Source of the DNA: Alopecurus myosuroides
Taxonomy: Eukaryota > Streptophyta > Magnoliopsida > Poales > Poaceae
Length of the DNA: 64,000 nucleotides
Direction of reading: 5' to 3'
NCBI GenBank assembly: GCA_028641055.1
Contig: CM054062.1
Location: forward strand, 142,022,682-142,086,681
Below, one piece after another: positions 21,992-32,057 of this stretch. Numbering within the stretch: the stretch's first letter is position 1; each line of letters begins with the position of its first letter. The notes below the pieces were generated by a model. It ran no database searches, was not told where the DNA came from, and saw nothing but the letters and a program-made list of their open reading frames with translations. The translations under genes and the position numbers were made by a program.

Positions 21992-24312
21992 GGAAATCCG
22001 ACAAATTTGTATGGGATCAGGAGGCGGATGAGGCGTTCGAGGCACTAAAGAAGCAGTTATCTGAAGCACCAGTACTAGCGGCCCCGGGTCCTAAAGAGCC
22101 TATGTTGTTATACGTGGCAGCTGGCCCCCGAGCCGTCAGTGCAGTAGTGGTTGTGGAGCGTAAAGAGGATGGGAAAGGTTATCCAGTCCAGAGGCCGGTT
22201 TATTATGTCAGTGAGGTATTATCAGAGGCAAAGCAGCGCTATCCGCATTGGCAGAAGCTGGTTTTCGGGGTCTTTATGGCCAGCCGGAAACTGAAGCCGT
22301 ATTTCCAGGAACACCCCATAACAGTGGTTAGCTCAATACCAATGTCGGATATCATCAGAAACTCGGATGCGACCGGAAGAATAGCCAAATGGGCAATAGA
22401 AATGGGGGATTATCACATCAGCTACGAGCCCAGGTTAGCAATCAAATCTCAGGCTTTGGTTGATTTCGTTAACGATTGGACACACACAGGCATGACTACC
22501 ATGGTTCCAAACTCCGAGTCATGGATCATGCACTTTGATGGATCAAAGCAGTACGAGGGATCAGGAGCTGGAGTGGTGCTAACATCACCCAAAGGAGACA
22601 AATTGAGTTATGTACTACAAATTCACTTTGACTGTTCCAACAACATGGCCGAGTATGAGGCCCTATTGCATGGCTTAAAGGTAGCCAAGGAGATGAACAT
22701 TAAGAGGATACGATGCTTCGGAGATTCGGACCTTGTGGTACAGCAGGTGTCAGGAACTTGGGATAGAAAGGACGCAACTATGGCAGCATACCACAGGGAA
22801 GTTGATAGGGTTGCAGGATGTTTTTCCGGGTATGAGGTGGAGCATATAGACAGAAGAAAGAATAAGGCAGCCGACGCCCTCGCTAGACTCGGCTCGCGCA
22901 GAGAGCCGGTTCCACCTAACGTTTTCCTGGACGAATTATGGCGACCATCAGTTAAAACCGAGTCAGAGGAGGAATTGGCAAATCAAGACCCGGATTTAGA
23001 ACTCGTGGCCACTGTACGTGCTATTCCCGAGTGGACAGAACCGTTTTTGGCCTACCTATCACGAGGCGAGTTACCACAGCAAGAGGTGTTAGCAAGGCAA
23101 ATTTTGCGGCGAGCAAAGGGATATTCTATCATCAACGGGGAGTTATACAAGAGAAGCGCCGCGGGGGTCTTTTTGCGCTGTGTGGCACCAGAAGAAGGCC
23201 GACAGATTCTCAAGGAAATCCATGAAGGTGATTGTGGGCATCATGCATCCACAAGATCCCTTGTGGCTAAGGCTTATCGACACGGATTCTTCTGGCTCAC
23301 GGCTCTAGCAGACGCGGAACGATTAGTAGCAAGGTGTGACGGATGTCAAAGGTACGCTCGCCAAACCCATGTGCCGGCTATGGAATTACGGACCATCCCG
23401 TTAACTTGGCCGTTCGCTGTCTGGGGTATGGACATGGTTGGCCCCTTTCGTATGTCACCATGCAAGAAGACACATCTTTTAGTGGCTATTGATAAGTTTA
23501 CCAAGTGGGTTGAGGTTATGCCAGTTACCAATTGCGAAGCAGCTACAACAGTCAAGTTCCTAAAAAGAATTATCTACCGGTTCGGGTATCCCCACAGCAT
23601 AATTACCGACAATGGAACCAACATGTCCCTTGGTGAGATGGAGAAGTTCTATGGCAACAACGGAATCCGGCTTGATGTAGCATCAGTGGCTCATCCACAT
23701 GCCAATGGACAAGTGGAGAGGGCAAACCAAGAATTGCTTCGCGGATTAAAACCACGATTGCGAGTTCCCTGTATCAGGGCTGCTGGTGCATGGGTCGAAG
23801 AACTTCCTTCCGTGGTTTGGGGTATCAACACTACACCTAACAGATCTACTCAGATGACACCCTTCTTCATGGTCTATGGTGCGGAAGCAGTGTTACCGAG
23901 TGACATTATTCACGATTCACCGCGAGTATCAGCTTATGTCGAAGTGGAGAACGAAAAGACCCGGCAGCACGCCGTAGATATGTTAGAAGAACAAAGGGAA
24001 CAAGCCCTGGAAAGATCAGCCATATATCAGCAAGATTTACGGAGGTATCATAGCCGGCGCGTGAAAACCCGGGTCTTCCAGGAAGGAGACATGGTTCTGC
24101 GCCTGGTACAGTCAAACGAAGGAAAACACAAATTATCACCACCATGGGAAGGACCGTTTATCATAAGCCGGAATCTGCATAATGGATCATATTATTTGGT
24201 AGATGCAAGGGAAGAGTCGGCTACAGTTAATGACACCGCTCATACCACTTCATCTATGCAAGAAAGAGACAGACCATGGAACGTGGCGCAGCTACGTCCA
24301 TATTATACTTAG
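21976..24312 (+). CDS. Tat pol C-terminal part: RNase H, archaeal-type RNase H, integrase
   Basis: A 778-codon open frame continues pol after the frameshift at about 21950. Residues 1-170 are the RT connection and Ty3-type RNase H (FEALKKQLSEAPVL). Residues about 179-305 are a second RNase H of archaeal type (IMHFDGSKQYEGSGAG, NNMAEYEALLHGL, KAADALARLGS), which is diagnostic for the Tat lineage. Integrase follows: zinc-binding HEGDCGHH...CDGCQRYA at about 415-460 and a DDE core with MDMVGPF, ITDNGTN and VERANQ at about 485, 545 and 581, all catalytic residues present. The C-terminal domain (RPWNVAQLRPYY) ends at TAG. There is no chromodomain. The first Met is probably not a real start, because this is the downstream half of gag-pol. 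Confidence 0.9.
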   Translation: MYRLLRKSDKFVWDQEADEAFEALKKQLSEAPVLAAPGPKEPMLLYVAAGPRAVSAVVVVERKEDGKGYPVQRPVYYVSEVLSEAKQRYPHWQKLVFGVFMASRKLKPYFQEHPITVVSSIPMSDIIRNSDATGRIAKWAIEMGDYHISYEPRLAIKSQALVDFVNDWTHTGMTTMVPNSESWIMHFDGSKQYEGSGAGVVLTSPKGDKLSYVLQIHFDCSNNMAEYEALLHGLKVAKEMNIKRIRCFGDSDLVVQQVSGTWDRKDATMAAYHREVDRVAGCFSGYEVEHIDRRKNKAADALARLGSRREPVPPNVFLDELWRPSVKTESEEELANQDPDLELVATVRAIPEWTEPFLAYLSRGELPQQEVLARQILRRAKGYSIINGELYKRSAAGVFLRCVAPEEGRQILKEIHEGDCGHHASTRSLVAKAYRHGFFWLTALADAERLVARCDGCQRYARQTHVPAMELRTIPLTWPFAVWGMDMVGPFRMSPCKKTHLLVAIDKFTKWVEVMPVTNCEAATTVKFLKRIIYRFGYPHSIITDNGTNMSLGEMEKFYGNNGIRLDVASVAHPHANGQVERANQELLRGLKPRLRVPCIRAAGAWVEELPSVVWGINTTPNRSTQMTPFFMVYGAEAVLPSDIIHDSPRVSAYVEVENEKTRQHAVDMLEEQREQALERSAIYQQDLRRYHSRRVKTRVFQEGDMVLRLVQSNEGKHKLSPPWEGPFIISRNLHNGSYYLVDAREESATVNDTAHTTSSMQERDRPWNVAQLRPYYT

Positions 24313-25354
24313 TAAAGACTATATTGGCAAGTGGAATTGCACGATGTAACAGGCAGCAGGTTTCAGACGTACTCTTTTCCTATCCAGGGTACCCTTGGGG
24401 ACTGGATGGGTTTTTAATGAGGCGGCTTGCTGACCCAACATTCTCATATCAAGAAAAGAAGTGGTTATTCTCATGTTCCTTAATCTCAGTACGTTGCATA
24501 TATATAGGTCTTGGGGGCTGATTGCTTGAATAGCACAGTTGCAAACTCAATGACCCGGCCTTGATGCCTATGAGTTATAAGGGCCGATTACTCGCAAACG
24601 AGTACGGCTGCAATCTTATAACCGGACAAAGGAGCCAAACTTTCTTGACTTTTCTTACTTAAGCTCGATGTGACTCGCAATAAAAGTGGCATGATTTGCT
24701 CGCTTACGATTACAATCAGCCATGAAGCCCAATGGGACTTGCCTGGCCCTGTTTTCGTATAGATGTAGCAACATGGTATCCACGCGAAAGCCGGCTTAAG
24801 TACAAGATAGCCAAAAGGGTCATCTAAACCACAAGTTATGCAGAGTACAAAGCTAATAGCCGGAAACTCAACGTTTATCAAGCATAACTTCATTACCTAT
24901 GTGAAACGGCTCCGGGTCTGGGCTTAGCAAACAACAAACTCGTTCTCTTCGAAAAGACCACATATCCCAGACTCGGAAATTCGGGTCTTGGCGATTCGGG
25001 ATTTTGGAAAAAGAAAAAGTTGCTTAGTTGCTAAGGCTCAAAAAACCCAAACATCCGAGTCTTGGGGACTTGGGGACTTAGAAGCAAGTCCGCTCGTCAA
25101 CACCCATGAAACTCGGAAACCGAGTCTCACAAAAGGGATCGTAAAGAAAGTCGGATATCAAGAACAAGTTGACTCAAAAGTGGGTAAATATAAACGATCA
25201 GAAGAAGCACAAAGTGTATCAAGAACCTACAGTGCATTACAAACTTCGGTAAATAGTATCAAAGGTGCACAGGCGCACCATCCAAAAATAGCTGTTTTAA
25301 CAACACATCGGCCGACTGACGCGTATGAAGTAGTATCCGGTATCAGTCGGCGTT
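24313..25354. other. Non-coding spacer between Tat pol and the antisense gene
   Basis: About 1 kb without a credible frame on either strand. It contains scattered GACTCGG / CCGAGTC words in both orientations, as does the whole 3' part of this element. It would hold the 3' untranslated end of the antisense gene. Confidence 0.5.
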
Positions 25355-28300
25355 CTAGGTCGCGGCGTCCATCTTCGCCTTACCCTTGCCGTCACTTGGG
25401 GTAGCAGCAGCACCCGGATCAGCAGTACCGGCTCGCGCAGGAGGAGGAATGACTGGTGTGGAGGTAGCGGGCGCAGAGTCGGCTTCAGCCTTCTTTTTGG
25501 CAGCCTCCTCCCTCAACTTTGCAGCTTCCTCCTTCCATCGGGCCAGCATGTCATACGGCTCGGGAAGATCCGACTTAACCGCTTCACCAGCAGCATCATA
25601 TGCAGGAACGAGGGAATCGACATCTAAGCCGTCAGCAATCACGCTGGCCGGGTAACAGACCTCTTTCTGGACGGCCTGGAAATCCTTCACGGAGAACTTG
25701 GACCCATCAAGCTTGAATTCCGGGAAACCGCCCATAAGCTTGGCTAGCTCGAGCTTAGGGAAGTAAGCTTGGCAAGCGCAAGCCCCCGGGTTACTCCAAC
25801 TCGGCAGGACGAGTGTTTCCAGTGCCAAATCCACTCGGGGATAGTGGAGCAAGCGTCTAGCATTCTCTTCAGGTCGCCATGCCCCTTACCCGGCCACCGT
25901 ATTTCTTGAAGGATCCATTTGGTTCCGGCGCATAGATGCCGGATAACGCTCTTGATAGTTTTCAGCCTGGCAATGTCATCCTCGTCCGGCATCACTTCAT
26001 CCGGACCTGCAGAAATGGAAACATGAGTCAGGAAACTCCGGCTATTTATCAGAAGGATAACCCGGATGAAGAAACGTACCAAGCAAAGCACGATACGTAT
26101 CAGCAATTTGAACAGAAAGGCTCGTTAGATCATCTTCTGCTGTGTGAGCCCTCCTCCTATACTTCTTCATTATCGTCCTACTCCTCCTGGCCTCAGCCTC
26201 GGCCGCCTCACGCAGAGCCACCTCCTTTTCAATGAGCTTGGTGGCCTTTGCCAGTTTCTCCTCAGATTGAGTCACGAAGGACTACACGGATGCAAGGAAG
26301 GGGCAAGCTATCAGTCGGTTATACCGTAAAATTCCAAGCAAATTGTGAGTCAATTCACTCGGAACTTGGGGACTAGATAAGGACACAAGCAATATTATTC
26401 GGGTTTACCTCGTGTTTGGCTATTAAAGCCTCCAAGATATTTTCTTCATCAGCCCTCAAAGTGCGCGGGGCTTCGAGCATCTGGGCAAACGTCATGTCTT
26501 CGGGTCGGACACCAGAAGAGCCGGCAGCCTGGTCGCCTGGTTGGGGAGCTTTCCCCGCTCTTGGGGTCGGGACCCGGACAGTTTGGGTATCCGGGTTGGG
26601 AGAACCCATCCTCGTGTCCGGAACCTCGATCTCCTCGTCCACTGGTTCGGATGACTCAGGAGACCCGGCGGCTTGGTGAAGTGGATCGCCCAAGGGGCCT
26701 TGTTCCTGGTTGTTCTCAGTATCACCGCCAGTCGCGGCGTCTACGTTCTCAGTCGGCTCCTCTGTCTGACGGTTATCCGCCTCCCGGTTATCCATCTCCA
26801 CATTCTCCGGGTCACTAACGGTGACTTGAGCGCTAAAGAAAGATGAGAAGAGGCAGTTAGCAATAGTGATTGAAAATTGTCAGGTATCAAAGGATGTCAT
26901 ATAGCAAAAAACTTACCCGGTATTTACGGCGTAATCCGGCGGGAGCTCGCTGCTGGAAGCAGACGAAGATGACAAAGGGACCGATAGCGGAACCCGGAAT
27001 TGCCCGGCACGTGGATGGTTAGGAGAAGGGTGGCGCCGAGGAGAATTGGAAGGACGAGGCGGAGGAGCACTGGCATGATGGACGGGGGACGCGGAGATGC
27101 CCGGGTTAAGGGGATCCTCACCCGGGGAACTCCGAGTTACTCTGCGCTTGGCTGGAAGAGAATCCTTCAAGTACGACGAGTTCGATAATTGATGGTTAAG
27201 TTGTCGCATGGCATCGAAGGAGTAAGGTTCACAGGATATAGAAGAGAAAGGAACCTTGGACACTGCCCCTCTGGTCTTCCTCTTGGCTCCAACTGTTGCC
27301 TCTTGATCAGATTCGGTAGCCTCCGGGTCATCCTCGTCCTTCTCATCTTCGTCCTCCAGCCCTGCGAACCGAGGGTGTGTCCGTGGGAAAAAGTTAAACG
27401 GGAGGAAAATGATGCAAGTAAAGATAATACAAGATCCGGGCAAATACCTTCATCACCGTCAGCCGACTCATCTTCTTCTTCCGGGTCTCTGGAAGGGGGG
27501 GAGGTTTCAACTGTCCAGAAAGGATCATCGGCCTGAGACAGAAAGATGAAAATAAGAACTAGGAGCAGTATCGAGTCAAGATGAGGAAATAAACTTATGA
27601 GTATCGGGTCTTACCGCTGGGGCCGGGTTTTCCCGAGTAAATGGAGGTAACCCGGCGATGTTCTTTATCACCTCCAGCTTCTCCGTCAAGAAACCCTTGA
27701 TGGTTTTGTTGGTATCCCCGGCTGCAAAGCTCTTGGTGGAATATCGAAGTGCGTTTGTGGTGTTCCCCGAGTATTCGCACATCAATTTGGAGCAGATAGA
27801 ATTGGGTTGGATCCGGAAGTCGACCCAAGTTTTCACCAAGTTGAGCCCAAGGAGGCCTTGGGCTGAGAGAACGGCTAACTTAGCTAGCAAAGGTATGATT
27901 GCCTCCCTGTCCGAGTCAGGGGCGAAAGCGTTGAAATTCTCGGAAGTATTGAGGAGGCCCTCCGAGTAACCCGACAGTCTCTTCTCGCCGGGTGGAGAGG
28001 TGTCGCGGCAGTAGAAGAAGGATACTTGCCAGTGTTTAACATGGGAGTTCAGATTAAGGGTTGGCATTGGGGAGTTTTTGCGGCGTTGGATGGATACCCC
28101 ACCGCAAGTGAGAAGTGCTCCGTCGCCGCTTTCGCGGCACGGCTTGCACTGGAAAAGTTCAATAAAAAGAGCCAAACTTGGTGGAGTGCACAAGTACGAC
28201 TCGGATAGGACTATGAAGTGAGTAATATTCAACATAGAGTTAGGCCCTATGTCAAATGTCCTGAGGCCATAATGGCTCAGGACCTCACGAAAGAAAGGGT

Positions 28301-28560
28301 GACCCGGAGGACGGAATCCCCGGGTCACGTGCTCTAAGAAACAGATTACCTCGCCGTCGGTGGGTGTGGGCCGGGTCTCGTCGCCCGGCGCCCTCCAGTG
28401 AATGTCCTTCTGAGGGGGGAGAACCCCCAACTCGGCCAATTCTTCCAGCTTGGCCTTTGTGACAGTGGATCGCCCCCAATTGGGGATATGGATTGGGTTG
28501 TCTTCGCCTGGGCCGGCTGTTTCCCTAGCCTTTTGGGAGCCATGGGATCAACCTGCAAAA
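25355..28560 (-). pseudogene. Antisense accessory gene of the Tat element, multi-exon (gypsy-type 'transposase_28' domain)
   Basis: Coding exons read on the minus strand, opposite to pol. Approximate exons are 28552-27615, 27532-27448, 27361-26917, 26832-26409, 26281-26080 and 26006-25355, joined by introns of about 80-130 bp with GT...AG borders. The ATG is at 28543 (MAPKRLGKQPAQ). The first exon carries a conserved domain known as the putative gypsy-type transposon domain (RGFRPPGHPFFREVLSHYGL, then GPNSMLNITHF and SLALFIELFQCKP). Later exons are acidic, then Pro/Ser-rich, then a charged coiled-coil-like exon (SEEKLAKATKLIEKEVALRE), then a final exon ending in an Ala/Lys-rich tail. Antisense ORFs between pol and the 3' LTR are known in Tat elements; their role is not established. 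Two frameshifts are visible: near 28495-28510, just after the start, and near 25765-25770 in the last exon. The exon structure is inferred from splice signals and frame continuity. Confidence 0.75.
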
Positions 28561-29059
28561 CGCAAGGAAAAAAGGTACAGGAAATAAGACTCGGAAGTAT
28601 TGGATTATCCGAGTCTGGAGTATCAAGAAAGTATGAAAACTAAGAACTATCCGGGTATCACACCATGGAGCGAAGATTGCGAGGTATCCGGGTATTAAGT
28701 ACAACTATCGAGATTATTGGTCACTTACGTATTGAAAAGTATTTGGGGAAGACGGATGGTTGCCCATGTATCTACTGCAAGCAAAATAGCCGGAAAAGGA
28801 GGATTTTCCGGGTGTCAATGTTATGCGCGGAAAATTGAGGTGAAATGGATCTAGATTGGAAAACTTGCGGACGATTCTACGAAGAAATTGGTGATTAATA
28901 ATGGTAGGAGGATGGGGTGTAATCATCAAACAGGTTGATTAAAGGAGTTAGCGAGCGTCAAATCGATCTAATCCGGTGCAACAGGAAAAACGGCCCGCGG
29001 GTTGACCTAGATCCAATCTAAGGTGAATCGAAAAATTGCAGAGCTATTTTAACGAATAC

Positions 29060-29330
29060 TTACTGGGAGGAGCTTGAATCTGGCGTGGCGGCGGCCGATG
29101 TCGCGGTCTGGATGTCCCCCTGCAACCCTTGATGAGCGGAATGAAGGCGCGGGGGCGGAGTTTGGCGGCGGCGCGGAACAGTTCAAGGATGAACGTGGCC
29201 GGCGGCGGCCTTGCTACGATGGCGGGCTTGAGATTCTTGTGGAATTGCGGAGCGCAGGGAATAAGGAAGCAAAGAGAAGGTTGGAGTGAAACGTTGGGAT
29301 CTAAGTTACCCTATGGGCTCTATTTATAAG
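29060..29330 (-). promoter_or_regulatory. TATA box and non-coding first exon of the antisense gene
   Basis: On the minus strand CTTATAAATAGAG begins at 29330, with TATAAATA at 29328-29321. About 30 bp further comes a GC-rich stretch without a long frame, ending in a splice donor CCAG-GTAAG-like site (CAGTAAGTATTCG) near 29065. An acceptor TTTTGCAG lies at about 28554, just before the ATG at 28543. This gives a plausible promoter, 5' untranslated exon and intron for the antisense gene. Function is inferred. Confidence 0.55.
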
Positions 29331-29718
29331 ATGCGGGCGGATAAACCTATCCTAACGGGCGGAATCCGGAAATTTTGGGGATAGCGGTCGTCTGTGCGGA
29401 TTTTTTGAGATATGCTTTAAGTGTTGAACGTGATATCCGGGCAGAAATAAGAGGGAGATATTTTCCGCGATATCAGGGTTAATTATCGAGTAAAGTAAGT
29501 CGGGCTTTTGGCATTTTTATCATGGTTTAGACCTGGAAAGCTAAGCCAAGTACTTGGAGAAAAGCCGGGTTACTATATGGCCACCATGGAGTTAGGCCTA
29601 GCTATTTATCAAAGCACCCTAACCCGGCCTCCATACACTTGTGCGTTTGATATTTTTGCAGGGAATAGCAAGCGCTTCAAGGAAGAATCCGTGAAGCCCA
29701 AGCTATTCTGGGGACTAC
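29331..29718 (+). other. 3' end of Tat internal region with polypurine tract
   Basis: There is no credible gene in this 390 bp. The last bases before the 3' LTR read CTGGGGACTAC (29709-29718), the GGGGACTA-type polypurine tract that primes plus-strand synthesis. Confidence 0.6.
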
Positions 29719-30193
29719 TGATGGAGGGATAATAACCCGGTAGGCCAACTCCAAGGTGTAACCCGGCCCAAAGGACGCTGCGCAGGATCCGGCTAAGGAT
29801 AAAGAAACTTCAGGAAGGCCCACATTTGTAGGCCCTGTAACCCGGTTTGTGGGTTACAATAAGGAAAGTTAGGATTTGTATGCGGTGTCCGGGTAGGATT
29901 CAGGGTGCGCCTTGGAGGACAAGCCAGGGGGTACGGGTGCTTTATAAACCGACCCCTAGGTTTAGTTGAGAGAGATCCAAAAGTTCTAGCAATATCGCTT
30001 AATATCGAGCATCTAGTATAACACGAGAGTCGAGTTAATATATTGAGATCGGAGAATCGGCGACTTGATTGCCGGCTACCAGATCGAGTTCCACCATGTT
30101 TTTCTCTGAGCTAAACACTCTCCCAAACGCCTGTGTCGTCTTGCCCCAAGATCAGTTACCCCCGGTAATGTCTGCCGTGATTATCCCACGACA
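29719..30193 (+). repeat. 3' LTR of the Tat-lineage gypsy element (475 bp)
   Basis: Same ends and length as the 5' LTR at 19581-20055. The nine differences include four G-to-A and two C-to-T relative to the 5' copy. It is followed by AGATG, the right target-site copy. Confidence 0.95.
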
Positions 30194-30300
30194 AGATGAC
30201 TTCCACATATCTATATAATGAATGTATATAGACATATTTTAGTGTCTAGATACATCCATATCTAGATATGTGGAAGTCATTTATTGTTGAACGGAGAGAG
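30194..30300 (+). mobile_element. Stowaway-type MITE, right piece (with target duplication)
   Basis: After the duplicated AGATG the sequence ACTTCCACATATCTA... is complementary to TAGATATGTGGAAGT further on. The piece ends TATTGTTGAACGGAGAGAG followed by TA (30301-30302). With 19558-19580 this makes a MITE of about 125 bp with terminal and internal inverted repeats, divided by the Tat element. Confidence 0.8.
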
Positions 30301-30302
30301 TA

Positions 30303-30389
30303 GCTCAAGGCCGAGTGCCACACTTGGCACAAAGGTATGCCGAGTGTTTTTAGGCTTTTGCCGAATGAGTCGGACATCATCCGGTAGTG
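30303..30389 (-). mobile_element. CACTA-like terminus
   Basis: GGCCGAGTGCCACACTTGGC and ATGCCGAGTG words are followed by a block ending CCGGTAGTG at 30389. Read on the minus strand this starts CACTACCGG, a CACTA-type terminus. It would be the right end of the remnant begun at 19284. Without the left end and target duplication the call is tentative. Confidence 0.45.
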
Positions 30390-31450
30390 GTGTATGAGAC
30401 TTAACCATATAATTTAGTAGCAAAGGTTGATTTTCGCTATAAAAAAAGGTGAATGAAAAAAAAAGGTAGGTTGTGCTTCATGAAAGGGACCAATGGCCAG
30501 GCTGGTGGTTATGCATTCTTATCTGTTTATTCACCCAAAAAAATATCAATGCGTAAAGGTGACACAGCTATATTGCTTCGTCAATGGTTCGGATCTGGGG
30601 TCTGCTTCAGACGCAGAAAGGGAAATATGATCTAACACTGATCAAAATGGTAAACGATCGTAACCTGGTGAACATTTCTTATCATATGACGGCAAGAGTA
30701 TAGAACTTGCTGAAAAATACGTGTAAAATAAGCAAGTTTGAGGTTGATCCGTTGATGCAATTGAGCTTACCAAAAGATGGTGACGTATGATCTAGCATTG
30801 ATAAGATGTTACCACCTCTTCTGACACGCATAGCTTAGACAACGTGAAATTAAACTTATTTACTTTGTTTGTGAGGAAACACCGTGTAAACTCGATAAGA
30901 TTGCTTCAGTTAATTAGTGCTACATCCCCATCAAGGACAGATTATGCTTATCAACATCATGTGACTCTACGCGGCAAATGGTTGGCCAAGTTTCTTGAGG
31001 TAATCAGTTGATTGTCCAGCAGAACAAATATGTGTGTGCCCGAGGTATGGGAAGCGGCAGGTATAGGTGGCCTGGCTGGGAAACCACGGCGGTTGGTCGA
31101 CAATTCCTGCGACTGTGTGCGTGCACCCACTAGGAGTAGTATTCATTCATTAACCCTCCTCCATGGCAATCGGACCGTGCGACCAGACTGAAGGAAGAAG
31201 TAAACAAAGGGAAAGCAAAACGCCGGGCGGATACAGATGTTTCCGTGGCTACTCTCCGCCGGTTTTGTGGAAATGGAATGGAAAACAGAGCTAGGTGGGT
31301 GGCCACGTCGAAGGACACAGGCAGGTTCCTTCAAGAGATCTGTCAACGAGGTTTGTTCTACGGTTCATTGCCTCTAAAAAAAAATTCTGTCAACGAGGTC
31401 GGTCCGCATGACCTGGCATTTGCTCTAATTTAGTCACCACGTAAAAAATT
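30390..31450. other. Unassigned low-copy-looking sequence
   Basis: About 1 kb with no recognisable gene or repeat. Short frames such as 30453-30635 lack support. Base composition is mixed, without LTR-like GC blocks. Confidence 0.4.
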
Positions 31451-31581
31451 ATTTCCTTCGTATCGGAAATATAAGATGTTTGTGTTTTAGTGTAATATAT
31501 ATGTGAATCTACACACTAAAACATGTTTAGATACGTTTTATCTAGAAAACGCTAAAACATCTCATATTTTGATACGGAGGA
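31451..31581 (+). mobile_element. Degenerate Stowaway-like MITE
   Basis: TTCCTTCGTATCGGAAATAT at the left and ATATTTTGATACGGAGGA at the right form terminal inverted repeats of the CTCCCTCCGTATCGG type. GATGTTTGTGTTTTAG and CTAAAACATC form internal complementary parts. Length is about 130 bp. Confidence 0.65.
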
Positions 31582-31728
31582 CATATGATTAGTCTATGGT
31601 GATTTGTTACGGTAAAGCGATGAACGTGTTTAGGTGTTTCTACTGAAAAAAATTTCCTCACGGTTGTGGTGTTGCCGGATGAGGCCGGACATTGTTGTTG
31701 CATCCGGTTGCTCGCTCGAGGCTTGTCA

Positions 31729-31740
31729 TTAGAGCATCTC
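31729..31740 (+). mobile_element. Possible left terminus of a PIF/Harbinger element
   Basis: TTA followed by GAGCATCTCGAGCCG resembles the TTA target duplication and the GAGCATCTCCAGCC-type terminal repeat seen in grass Harbinger-like elements. It lies 330 bp upstream of the ORF1-like gene. The right terminus would have been displaced by the copia insertion at 33710. Confidence 0.35.
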
Positions 31741-32057
31741 GAGCCGCCCTCGCAATTGCCGGCAAGATCCATTTTTTTTTTTCGACGTGCCCTCTTTCGA
31801 CCAGTTGCTCCACCAAAAGTTTAACTTTCGTCGGTTTGGGTCGAAAATACAGCCGGCGAACCCAAGCCAAACCCAGCGCGCCGGAGGCTCTTGGGGGCGT
31901 TGGCGGAAGCAAAAACATGCATGGGTCCGAACTTTTGGCGAGAGTGGTGGACTACTTTGGCGCCCTTTCCCCCCGTTTTCCCCTCCATTGCACCCAACAA
32001 AACCCCTCCTCGCCGCAGCTCCCGCCATTTCCTTCGCTCCACGGATCCTCGTCCACA

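Noticed and set aside
31692..32057. Upstream Met for the ORF1-like gene
   Set aside because: The sequence before 32058 is terminal-region-like and not conserved in type; MPPKKYKHPRLA at 32058 is the better start.
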